DNA of 64,000 nt. Source: JAGQOZ01 sp041399205 (GTDB lineage Bacteria > Planctomycetota > Planctomycetia > Pirellulales > Pirellulaceae). Position numbers and translations under genes: made by a program. Location of the stretch: NCBI GenBank assembly GCA_041399205.1, contig JAWKTK010000025.1, positions 1-64,000 on the forward strand, written 5' to 3'. A model generated the notes under the pieces. That model saw only the letters and a list, made by a program, of their open reading frames with translations, was not told where the DNA came from and made no database searches. Shown piece by piece: positions 52,201-60,021 of this stretch. Position 1 is the stretch's first letter; each line of letters opens with the position of its first letter.

Positions 52201-54196
52201 CGCTGCTTGGATGACGGCGGTTGGTTCGGGCAAGGAAATCTTTGCCCATGCGGCGGCCAGCAAAGATCGGCTGAAAGACGTCCTGCTTTCCGTTTCATTG
52301 GTTTCGTCGGAAAGTCTGCGAGCGGAGCTGTTTGAATCTGTTCGGCCATTGTTGTCAAAGTTGCCGTCGAATTTGGCGGCCGAACGCAGCGGTGCCACGA
52401 TTTCTCAGCCTGGCATTCAAGTCGACTACTTCCAGCCGAATCCCAACAACGTTGCCTTGGAAACGCTGGCCGAATTGAAACCGGCCGCGTCGGGCATCGT
52501 TCCGGAAATAGTGTTTGATGTGCCGCAGTTGATTCGTCGAGACGAGTTTGCGTTGAGGTTCACCGGTTCGATTTCGATCGAAAAGACAGGACGCTATCGG
52601 TTCTTTATCTCGTCCGATGATGGTTCGCGTTTGTATATCAATAATGAATTGGTCATCGATAACGACGGTCTGCACGGCATGGTTGAAAAATCGGGCCGAA
52701 TCAATCTAACGGCGGGCACGCATTCCATTGCGGTCACTTACTTTGACAACGGCGGCGGAGATGGACTGCAGGTGGCATGGGCCGGGCCCGGGTTCCGTAA
52801 ACAAGCGATTCCAGCCAATGTTTTGTCCGTGGCCGAAAGTGATACGCTGCACGACATCGCCATTGGCGTTTTAAATTCCATTCCGGGATATGCGGCGGAA
52901 AAGTTTGATTCGCTGGCAGAGCTGATTCAAGCAAATCGGTATCGAGTGTCCGCGGTTCGCGCTTTGCTACAAGTGCCGACAGATGCGTGGCCCGTGGAAA
53001 AATCGGCATCTCTGGCCGAAACGTTGGCCAGTTACGTCGGTGAAATTCCAGCAAGTCTGCGAACCGGCAAAGAGGCCTTAGAGGCAATGCGGTTGACCGA
53101 CATGCTGGCTGCTCGCCTACCCGATGATCAACGACTGGCGTTTCAGGCTCGGCTTTCCGATTTGGCGGTCAATGTGATTCGCATCGGCACGGTACCGCAT
53201 CGCATGATTTACGATAAAGAACGAATGGTGATTCAAGCAGGCAAGCCGGTAGAATTCGTCTTTTCCAATACCGACAACATGCCGCACAACTTTGCGATTG
53301 TGCAGCCTGGTTCGCTGGAAGAAATTGGTCTTATGGCCGAAGCCACTTCGCAAGAACCCGACGCGTTGGCTCGTCATTACGTGCCCAAATCGGACAAGGT
53401 CATGCTCTCTAGCCGATTGCTGCAGCCCACGGAGACGCAGGCAATTACTTTTGAAGCTCCGTCCGAACCGGGCGTTTATCCGTACGTTTGTACGTACCCC
53501 GGTCACTGGCGTCGCATGTATGGCGCGTTGTATGTGGTGGCGGACTTGAAGCAGTATCTGGCTGATCCGGACGCCTATTTGGCAGCCAATCCCCTGCCCT
53601 TGCAAGATGAATTGCTGAAATATAACGCTCGGAATACGGAATGGGTGTTGGACGACTTGGCGCCTTCATTGATGACCCTGGCTGTCGGTCACGCTGGTCA
53701 TGGCGATCATCAACACGCCACGGAAGCGCGAAACTTTGAAGTCGGTAAGTCAGTCTTCAAAGCGGCGTCGTGCGTTTCGTGTCATCAACTGGGCGGAGAA
53801 GGCATTCAGTTTGGACCTGAATTGGCCAAACTGGATATGGAAAAGAAGAAGCCGGCGCACATTCTGGAATCGTTGTTGGATCCCAGCAAAGTGATTGATG
53901 AAAAGTATCGTTCGTACACGTTTGTCTTGGATTCGGGCCAGTCGATTACGGCCATGGTTTTGGACGAAACCGATTCCGAAGTAAAAGTGATCATCGATCC
54001 GATCGCCAAGCCGGAACCGACAGTGCTGAAAAAATCTCAAATCGAAGAACGAATCAAGTCGCCCGTATCGGTCATGCCGTTGGGCTTGGCCAACAAGCTT
54101 TCTCGAGAAGAAATCTTGGACTTGATTGCATACGTCCATTCCGGCGGCGACCCTAAGCATGCGGTCTTTGCGGGTGGACATGACCACGACCATTAA
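49229..54196 (+). CDS. Giant SGNH / PVC-type dehydrogenase / HEAT / PA14 / cupredoxin / cytochrome c protein
   Basis: An intact 1655-residue exported protein. Signal peptide: residues 1-26. Residues 30-230 resemble an SGNH hydrolase (AIIGNTLADRM; FFGYNE; MNGIHLLDHGN). Residues about 340-695 form a PVC-type membrane-bound dehydrogenase beta-propeller (NPVQMAVDTDGRLFVSVWPS, GPDGGLYWSRG, DIEVGGDGALYVADWSNALI). Residues about 705-1050 are HEAT-like repeats. Residues about 1060-1200 are a PA14 domain (GRYRFFISSDDGSRLYINNE). Residues about 1318-1440 are a cupredoxin with candidate copper ligands His1353 (MPHNF), Cys1421, His1426 and Met1430 (CTYPGHWRRM). The last 150 residues are a cytochrome c with CVSCH at 1515-1519, ending in a His-rich tail (GGHDHDH). 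It probably oxidises a sugar or alcohol in the periplasm and passes electrons through copper and heme. The substrate is unknown. Confidence 0.92.
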   Translation: MLNRFRLLCLFVSASILFAGTQSGFSQILELEKGDHIAIIGNTLADRMQHHGWFETYLQALHPQHELTIRNLGFAGDEVKTRPRSDNFGSPDQWLMKVQADVIFCFFGYNEALRGDAGIVQFEQELNEMLDGMQSQKYGANAPQIIVFSPIAHENLHSPNLPDGTENNAKLAIYTAKMKAVCDAQEVPFVNLLEPTARLYQQADSPLTMNGIHLLDHGNRLLAQEVMRSLFGKDVSIPSDDKIAELRKAVLEKSYYWFSRYRVVDGYNVFGGRSKLEWFGQSNQDVMMREMEIFDIMTANRDKRIWAVAQDNTDYQVVDNNLPPQLEVKTNKPGNKDDGSYSYLSGEEAIEKMQIAENMKVNLFASEEMFPELVNPVQMAVDTDGRLFVSVWPSYPHWNPTEERRDRIVCLPDDNGDGVADRCVVFADQLNSITGFEFWGGGVLVCSPPEIWFLKDTDGDDKADFKLRMLQGVSSADTHHTANAMVIGPDGGLYWSRGVFHVTNMETPTKTFRSTSSGVYRFDPRTYEISFHFPIGPNPHGDFFDQWGYQFANDGTSGTGSYVNIGKGIGNKQWFQKRVRPVAATGCLSSSHFPAANQGNFLVCNTIGFLGVLQHEVKYNGADIYAEEIEPILVSSDPNFRPSDIEVGGDGALYVADWSNALIGHMQHNMRDPNRDHEHGRIYRVTYEGRDLLEPVKLKNKPIPEVLNAFFAKENGVRYRARLELSGRQTDDVLAEVAKFSAKLNPEKADDAQAMLECLWVHEEHRVPNVALVQTLSKKATDGRVRAAAIRTLGHWGQKVADWQPILAAAAQDESALVRAEAVKAAVSFNGLAAAEVIFEVANHPLDPELETVLNYAKNQIQVDSVVQDAIKAGKAVSAAAQKYVLRNASVEDLLKLERSEAVYHAILERPTATVDNIREAISGLAGDAGQQLAILLQTIQQFDANQVDANLAAMGQLLASQSPAALSSVLDKVKQLATEAQSDEVRQAAYAAWMTAVGSGKEIFAHAAASKDRLKDVLLSVSLVSSESLRAELFESVRPLLSKLPSNLAAERSGATISQPGIQVDYFQPNPNNVALETLAELKPAASGIVPEIVFDVPQLIRRDEFALRFTGSISIEKTGRYRFFISSDDGSRLYINNELVIDNDGLHGMVEKSGRINLTAGTHSIAVTYFDNGGGDGLQVAWAGPGFRKQAIPANVLSVAESDTLHDIAIGVLNSIPGYAAEKFDSLAELIQANRYRVSAVRALLQVPTDAWPVEKSASLAETLASYVGEIPASLRTGKEALEAMRLTDMLAARLPDDQRLAFQARLSDLAVNVIRIGTVPHRMIYDKERMVIQAGKPVEFVFSNTDNMPHNFAIVQPGSLEEIGLMAEATSQEPDALARHYVPKSDKVMLSSRLLQPTETQAITFEAPSEPGVYPYVCTYPGHWRRMYGALYVVADLKQYLADPDAYLAANPLPLQDELLKYNARNTEWVLDDLAPSLMTLAVGHAGHGDHQHATEARNFEVGKSVFKAASCVSCHQLGGEGIQFGPELAKLDMEKKKPAHILESLLDPSKVIDEKYRSYTFVLDSGQSITAMVLDETDSEVKVIIDPIAKPEPTVLKKSQIEERIKSPVSVMPLGLANKLSREEILDLIAYVHSGGDPKHAVFAGGHDHDH

Positions 54197-54209
54197 CCGG
54201 AACTTTACG

Positions 54210-54237
54210 TGGTTAGTAGTCCCGCCTTCAGGCGGAA
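54210..54237. repeat. REP-like palindromic repeat, fourth copy
   Basis: ggttagtagtcccgccttca continuing ggcggaa: the same family as the three copies at 31653-31815, here with the CCGCCT/AGGCGG stem. It lies just after the stop of the giant redox gene; a second ggcggg follows and may extend it as a terminator-like hairpin before a T-run (54250-54256). Confidence 0.8.
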
Positions 54238-54298
54238 TAAGGCGGGACGTTTTTTCCTGATATGACGCGCAGGCAAATAGATCTTGAACGTTTTCTTG

Positions 54299-54452
54299 GT
54301 CCCTCGCTCACGCGTTTTGAAGTCGCGTTTTTTTCCTAGCCCGAAACGTAAGTGAGGGAAAAATGAAGTGTTTCGAAATCCCTCGCTGACGCTTCGGGCT
54401 AGGGAATTTCGCCGGGCTTCACCGAATGCACAACTTCAAAACTCACGCTGCG
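54299..54452. repeat. Inverted pair of a second dispersed repeat family
   Basis: cctagcccgaaacgtaagtg... (54334-54357) and its near inverted copy ccctcgctgacgcttcgggc... (54380-54403) pair over 24 bases with 3 mismatches, loop 22 bases. The right copy continues for about 50 bases as a longer unit that recurs at 58956-59030. A partial copy is at 54299-54314. There is no gene in this stretch. Confidence 0.75.
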
Positions 54453-54489
54453 GGATCGAGAATTCAGCAGAGAATACCGGAGAATTCGA

Positions 54490-54993
54490 TTGATGAGTGA
54501 GATTCAGCTGAGCGTAGTGTGTTGCGATGATTCGCCGCAAAAACTTTCTCGGATGGTAGAAGTTTCGATTTCACGCGAAGAATTGGAACGGCGAACGATC
54601 GATACCGTTTCGCAAGAGGTTGCCGCAAATGAAGCTCGCGAATTGCACAACGCAGCGCATCATCCAGAACACGGGCCGGTGACCTATGTCCAGCAAGTAC
54701 ACGAAGGTGGTTTTGCGGTCCTGGTGGGAAATCCAGAATCGCTGCAAGAAACTTTCTTTGGTCCGGGAACATACGTTGCGTTCATGGACGATGCAGGTCC
54801 GGGGCACGCGTCCAAGGTGGGACCGGATGGAGTAAAACGAATGCGGATTTTGAAGGCACTTACAGGTTTAGCGAGTACGATTGTTCGTGTTGAATCACTG
54901 CTCATCGCGAATGACTCCGACATGGAAAATCCTTACGAATCACCGTTGGCTGAATCGGTCGACGCAACGTTGGCTGGCGGGAACGATCTGTAG
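54490..54993 (+). CDS. Hypothetical protein
   Basis: An open frame of 167 codons beginning MMSEIQLSVVCCDDSPQKLS, with GGAG about 10 bases before the ATG. The sequence looks protein-like (SISREELERRTIDTVSQEVA; GGFAVLVGNPESLQETFFG), but I do not recognise it and it has no membrane segment. Its last 24 codons (from 54922) are MENPYESPLAESV..., the typical beginning of a separate planctomycete membrane protein, so this gene may really end earlier, in another frame, and the apparent fusion may come from an indel upstream of 54922. Confidence 0.5.
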   Translation: MMSEIQLSVVCCDDSPQKLSRMVEVSISREELERRTIDTVSQEVAANEARELHNAAHHPEHGPVTYVQQVHEGGFAVLVGNPESLQETFFGPGTYVAFMDDAGPGHASKVGPDGVKRMRILKALTGLASTIVRVESLLIANDSDMENPYESPLAESVDATLAGGNDL

Positions 54994-55437
54994 CCCATTT
55001 GGTGGTGGTTGGGCGTGGCTGTCGTGGGTTCCATGCTAACGACTCCGGCGGACCCGATTTCGATGGCGATTGCCTGCTATTTGAGCTTGATATGTTTCGC
55101 CAGCGGAGCGTTATTTCGCTCCAAATCTCGACTCTGTCAAGCGATCGCGATCTGTCTGTTTGTTTGTCAGTTTGCGGTGTGGGTTAGATTCGGAATGTGG
55201 TGGTATGATCCTCGCTATATGTTCGTTACGATCATTGCCTTGGCTTACGTCGCGGCCAGCGTTTACCTTGGCTATCGAGCCGCTGCGTGCTTGCCCGATC
55301 GTGGTGGTCGCATATTGTGGTCGTTGGTGGTGGCGTTTGCCGTTGGCGCGATTTTGGGCCCCTATGGCTGCCTGCTGACTTCGATTCCAGCTACGTTGAT
55401 GGTCAATCGACGTATTGCGTCACGCACAAGTTCTTAA
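54922..55437 (+). CDS. Small planctomycete membrane protein with in-frame TAG
   Basis: A 171-codon stretch starting MENPYESPLAESV, the MxNPYxSP motif common at the start of short planctomycete membrane proteins. It continues in the same frame across a TAG at 54991-54993 (GNDL*PIWWWLGVAVV) into about three or four membrane helices: MAIACYLSLICFASGALF, LCQAIAICLFVCQFAVWV, MFVTIIALAYVAASVYLG and LWSLVVAFAVGAILGP. A single C-to-T change (CAG to TAG) explains the stop. Recoding is unlikely. Function unknown. Confidence 0.55.
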
Positions 55438-55449
55438 GGTTCGGCTCAT

Positions 55450-55893
55450 ATGTCAGCTGCGAGGTCGGGTTTGGTGGATATCGTTCGAAGTTTGATTGGA
55501 CATATTTGGCGTATTTGCCGTGTCTTGCGGTCTCGTGCGGTGTTCGAACGAACAAGCATACTTTGCTCGAATCGCCAGCCGCGACATCATTTCCGACGAT
55601 GCGTTTTACTGCGAGTACTATTCAGTTGAATGTGACTTTGGATACGTGTGCGAATTCGCCGAGTGTTATGCAAACAACTTCGCATGTGTAATTCGCTGCC
55701 GCGACGATATGTTGCGTCCATCTTCGAGGACGTCGACATTGGGGAAGTTTGCTTCGAGATTGCCGAAGAGTTTAGCGTGAAATTTTCGGAAAAGCAGATT
55801 CAAACAACCAACGGGACCGTGGATTCATTGATTCGCATGACGCAGCAACGAATTGATTCGGCGAGCAATTCAAATCATCCACAATCCGAATGA
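55450..55893 (+). pseudogene. Broken hypothetical protein
   Basis: A protein of about 145 residues in shifting frames: LVDIVRSLIGHIWRICRVLR, then ISDDAFYCEYYS, then VRRVLCKQLRM-like sequence and RYVASIFEDVDIGEVCFEIA, EEFSVKFSEKQIQTTNGTVD, SLIRMTQQRID to the stop at 55893. The pattern (short helical start, FYxxYY, then an acidic helix with EDVD and GTVDSL) looks like a conserved small planctomycete protein with an acyl-carrier-like fold, but I cannot assign it. At least two indels (near 55550 and 55640). It converges on the first sulfatase. Confidence 0.5.
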
Positions 55894-55895
55894 TA

Positions 55896-57337
55896 CTATT
55901 CTGATGAACTGAATGGCACCCCTGGCATGGGCACTTGCCGAGTACCGGCTTGCTGAGCGATGATGCGTTCGGCGAACGTTTTCGGCGTGTTCTTCTGTCC
56001 AACGAGGCTTTTCCAGCTTTTTGCTGACCGCGTGGTGTACAGGGCACGCATTTTGCCCTCCGTTCGGGGCCGAGTGAGACAAATCTTGGTCTTCGGCCGG
56101 ATCGTCTGCCAAGTTATAAAGTTCTGGCGATGACATTCCGACGTCATGGACCAGCTTCCAGTCTCCGTTGCGAACTGCAAACCCTTCGCCTCCACAGACT
56201 CGCCAATAAAGTGTTTCATGCGGCGGTTCATGAAGCGTCTGGTTTAAGTAAGGAAGCAAGTCGACGCCATCCACATCCGCCGGACGCTCGATGTTGCGGC
56301 TGCCATGGCTGTAGGTAAGAGATCGACCACACTAACAGCATGGTGATAGGTTGTGCCGGGCGCGATTTTGTCCGGCCAAGCAATGATCATGGGAACTCGA
56401 ATTCCTCCTTCGTGCAACCAGCCTTTGTTTCCTCGCAAAGGTCGATTGTCCGAAACTCCCGCGCGACCGCCGTTGTCGCTCAGGAAAACGAAAATCGTGT
56501 TCTTGCTCAGGCCATATTCGTCCAGGAGTTTTCGAATCCGCCCTACACCACTATCGACTCCTCGCACCAAAGCGGCGTATTTCTTTCGACCTGCGTGTGG
56601 AATGTGGTTCACCATGGCCATGTATTCATCCGTAACATGGTCGGGCGCGTGGGGCGCGTTGTACATCAGCAGCAAGCAAAATGGTTGATGGTTGTGCCGA
56701 AGAATAAAAGACTGAGCTTCCCTGGTCAGGTCATCCGTTAGGTATGTCAATTGATCGTCCGAAGGAGATGCATTGCGCCACATAGGGCTATCATAATTCG
56801 TTCCGTTTGGTTTGACTTGAAAGTAATGATGACCGCCTCCCAGGAATCCATAGAATTCGACGAAACCTCGTTCTATCGGCCGAAACGGCTGACCTGCACC
56901 CAAATGCCACTTGCCCACCAAGCCCGTGACGTAACCATGTTCGCGAAAAATATCTGGCAGCAATCTCGTTTCGGCATCGATCCCGATTCTTGCATCGTCC
57001 TCCAAGTAAGGAGGATTGTGTTCATGTCCGAATCGTTGTTGATATCGCCCAGTTATTAGGCCAAGCATAGAGACGGGCTGCAATACGGATGAGAAACGTA
57101 ACCATTGGTCATGCGAATTCCATCGGCGGCCAATGCGTCGATGTGAGGCGTTTTAAAGTCAATGCAACCGTAGCACGATACGTCGCGATAACCCAGGTCA
57201 TCAGCCATAATGATCACGATATTCGGACGCGTCGCGGTGGCTGCAAACACACAAGCATTCGCGAATGTGATCAGCGAAACCATTAGAATTCGGAACACAA
57301 TTGGACCTCTCAGGAACGACGACAAACCCTTTTTCAT
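55896..57337 (-). pseudogene. Sulfatase (arylsulfatase family), frameshifted
   Basis: A secreted formylglycine sulfatase of about 480 residues. The start at 57337 gives a signal peptide (ILMVSLITFANACVFAAT), then RPNIVIIMADDLGYRDVSCY (metal-binding Asp pair). The catalytic region reads PYCSPS, then breaks near 57065 and resumes as GLITGRYQQRFGHEHNPPY; the intact motif would be CSPSR, with Cys as the formylglycine residue. The middle is clean: GLVGKWHLGAG, FVFLSDNGGRAGVSDNRPLR and WLHEGGIRVPMIIAWP. After a second break near 56265 the C-terminus has GVDLLPYLNQTLHEPPHETL and YNLADDPAEDQDLSHSAPN. The exact stop (about 55896) is uncertain. A second sulfatase lies directly upstream, so the pair may be an operon acting on a sulfated polysaccharide. 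Confidence 0.82.
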
Positions 57338-57343
57338 TGTTAA

Positions 57344-58803
57344 TCATTGCGTCCACGGAGCGAACGCCGGTGCCTGTGGTGTTGGTCAATGAATCGCCAA
57401 GTTCGCGGCGAAATTTTTCTGCCATGGTGGTCAGACGCTCGACGATTTCGGGATGCTGTTCGGCAACGTTGGTCGTTTCGCCCATGTCGCTGGCCAAGTT
57501 GAACAAGGACAGCGGCAGGTTTCAACTCGATAACCATGGCGACTGGCGATTCTCCGCTTTCCGTGATCGATTTTGGTTCAGGTTGGCCGAAGCCAGCAGG
57601 TTTGCCGTCGGTGCGAGTTTCCCCGTTGACGGTCAGATATTTGTGCGGCAAGTGGAGCTTCCAGTTGCCGCTGCGAATCTGTTGTAATTCCGTGCGCTGT
57701 AAAACACCAGCCCATCATGGGGCGAAGATATCAGGTTGCCGAACAACACGTTGGAAGCATCGACGCCGTCGATGGAGCGAGCAGGCAGATTCGCGCCGGC
57801 CAAGTTGCACAGCGTCGGCAGCAGATCAATGGTCATCAGCGGAACGTTATTCGTTTGACCAGCGGGAATCTTGACCACCTCATCCACCGTGAACTCGACA
57901 CACCTCTTCAAACACCGTCAACTTGCCTTCTCGTAGCGGTCCCGAAACTCCCGCGTGCGAACCGTAGCTCAGAAAGGGACCGTTGTCACTGGTGAAGATT
58001 ACGATCGTGTTATTCGCCAAGCCGTGCCGGTCCAAAGCGTTCAGAATTTGACCGACGGACCAGTCGATTTCGTGAATCACGTCTCCGTACAGGCCGGCCG
58101 CGGATGATCCCTTGGAATTCGGCAGAAGCAAAAATGGGAACGTGCGGCATAATGTGTGGTAGATACAAAAAGAACGGGCCGCCCTTGTTTGCTTCAATAA
58201 ACGCGACCGCTGCTTGAGTCAGGCTGATCCAATTCAGACTGAATCGGATCCAATTCGATAATTTGGTCGCCATCAAACAAGGGCAAAGGCGGCATGGAAT
58301 CGAACAGCACGGGATGGTACTTGGTGTTGTCGTTGGAATAAGGAATGCCCAACCATTGGTCGAACCCATTCTTGAGCGGGCTGAAGTAGGGTGACAGCCC
58401 CAAGTGCCACTTGCCGAACATGCCGGTGGCGTAGCTGTTGTTGTAGCAGTTCAGCAACAGCTGTTCGTCCGGATGAATTCCGGTGGGACTGGTGTGATTT
58501 AGCGCGCCGGCCATGCCAACTCGATTTGCATAACAACCGGTCAACAAGGCCGCTCGCGACGCACTGCAGACCGCTTGAGCCACAATCGGTGAACTTAGTT
58601 CCTTGTTGCACCAGCGAATCGATATTGGGCGTACGAATCTTGGTCGCGGCGAAGGACGGCAAGTCGCCGTATCCTAAGTCGTCAGCAAAGATCAAAACAA
58701 TATTGGGCTGGACGCTGCGATCCTGAGCTTGGCAAGAGAATGCCAATAGCCAAAACCAAAACAAGATACTCAACGGCACAAATAGCTTGCGATACGCCAC
58801 CAT
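57344..58803 (-). pseudogene. Sulfatase (arylsulfatase family), frameshifted
   Basis: A second secreted sulfatase of about 480 residues. The start at 58803 gives a signal peptide (LSILFWFWLLAFSCQAQ), then NIVLIFADDLGYGDLPSF. After a break near 58590 the catalytic motif appears as VCSASRAALLTG (Cys form). Further pieces are NSYATGMFGKWHLGLSPYFS, IHEIDWSVGQILNALDRHGL, NTIVIFTSDNGPFLSYGSHA, VPLMTIDLLPTLCNLAGANL and LFNLASDMGETTNVAEQHPE. The natural end is probably the TGA at 57344-57346 (PWTQ stop), reached by a shift near 57365. At least five breaks. It ends 7 bases before the next sulfatase's start. Confidence 0.8.
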
Positions 58804-58882
58804 GGATTTGCCTCTGCAAAAACTGCGTTTGGAAGCGTCCTATTCTAACAGGTTTGCCCAGCGGCGAAGGTTTTGAGTAGCG

Positions 58883-59065
58883 TTTTTCCTAGTCCGGCGT
58901 GTCCGTTTTGAAATTGCGGTTTTCTTAGCTCGAAGCAATGGTGAAATTGAATCTGTGGTCCCTCGCTTACGCTTCGGGCTAGGAATTCCACCGAAAAACG
59001 TAAATGCGCAACGTCAATACTCACGTGTCGGGCTAGGAAATTCCGCGAAAAACGCGAATGCACAA
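58883..59065. repeat. Second dispersed repeat family, tandem copies
   Basis: Contains ccctcgcttacgcttcgggc (58960) and a second cgggctaggaa 54 bases later (59029). The unit around 58956-59030 matches 54377-54452 over about 75 bases. It occupies the gap between sulfatase and phosphotransferase; the long leftward open frame across it (FLARSVSEGP-type) is repeat-derived. Confidence 0.75.
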
Positions 59066-59082
59066 ATTTAAAAAAACGCCGG

Positions 59083-60021
59083 TCATGGATCAACGGTCGA
59101 ATGGCACAACTGCAGCATCGTAGATCCACTTCGGTCTGCCAGTGAGTGTCTTGCAAGCGAATTCGACGACACGCTCGGCGAAGATAGTTGAAGGCCTGAT
59201 ACAGCGGAATGCGTTCGATCAAATTGGTCTGTGGTTCGGACCATTCGCGACTTTTCACCGGTAAGCAGCCAAGAAGTCGGCAGCAAGTTGCTGCGCTGAG
59301 TGTAATTGGCAAATGCGTTTCCAGATACACCAAGAAATAGGCTACGTCAAACGCGGGATCTCCTACGGCAAACGTGTCCCAGTCCAACACATAAACTCGT
59401 TGATCTTGCAACAAGATCTGCCGGAAAGCGAAAGTCGCGATGCATGGGCGTAGCCACAAAGGTATGACGTTCTGCAGTGGCAGCCAGCCAGCTTGCGAGG
59501 TGTGCTGAATTTGGTCGGTAGCCAGGCAATCGTGCTGCTAGGCTGATGGGATGAGGTCGGACCAGTTCATTCAGATGATCGACCATGGTTTTGGGTGGAA
59601 GATTAGGCGAAGGTAGATTATGCAACGTGGCCAGTGCCAAGCCAATGCGTCGAATGTCTTCTGTGGCGGTCGGCGAACGGTGGATCTGCCGTACGTCTCG
59701 ACCCTGCACCTGCTGCATGGCGAAGGTGCCGTGTTGCGAATCGTAAAGTATCGGCCGAGGCACCGCGAGCACGTTGTGCGCTGCCAATCGACTGTCCAGC
59801 CAGCGTTGGGCGCCATAGGCGGTCTGGCCACCGCCTGATGTCAGAAGCTTGGAAAATATGCGAAGCGGCGGGCCATGGTCCTGTCCGAAACGGAATTCGA
59901 CAAATTGATGTTCGCTGTGCGGTTCGTGCCGCAAAGAATACCAGCACGAATTAATTTGATGGCCCGCGGCGCACAGGTGATCTTGGATGCGTTGTCGAGC
60001 AAATTCGATGGCACTGTTCAT
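59083..60021 (-). CDS. APH/choline-kinase-like phosphotransferase (frameshifted)
   Basis: A phosphotransferase of about 310 residues. The clean N-terminal frame has FSKLLTSGGGQTAYGAQRWL, FAMQQVQGRDVRQIH and PMHRDF, the start of the catalytic loop. After a shift near 59420 it continues as RQILLQDQRVYVLDWDTFAV then GDPAFDVAYFLVYLETHLPI, with the metal-binding Asp pair of APH enzymes. The C-terminal end is uncertain. One frame stops at 59083 (LQLCHSTVDP); another runs on to 58845 through repeat sequence, which is unlikely to be real. Its start overlaps the preceding glycosyltransferase's stop by 4 bases. In this setting it probably phosphorylates a sugar or glycan precursor; antibiotic resistance is not implied. 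Confidence 0.82.

Noticed and set aside
54991..54993. TAG reassignment or recoding in this organism
   Set aside because: Other genes here, such as the SDR at 11254 and the GNAT-nitrilase at 48687, use TAG as a normal stop, and no recoding element is seen.
58845..59082. C-terminal extension of the phosphotransferase (FLARSVSEGP region)
   Set aside because: The sequence is repeat DNA shared with 54377-54452, and an alternative frame ends naturally at 59083.
59083..60021. Aminoglycoside resistance gene
   Set aside because: The fold family fits, but the gene is embedded in a glycosyltransferase operon, and the APH fold is shared by many sugar and small-molecule kinases.
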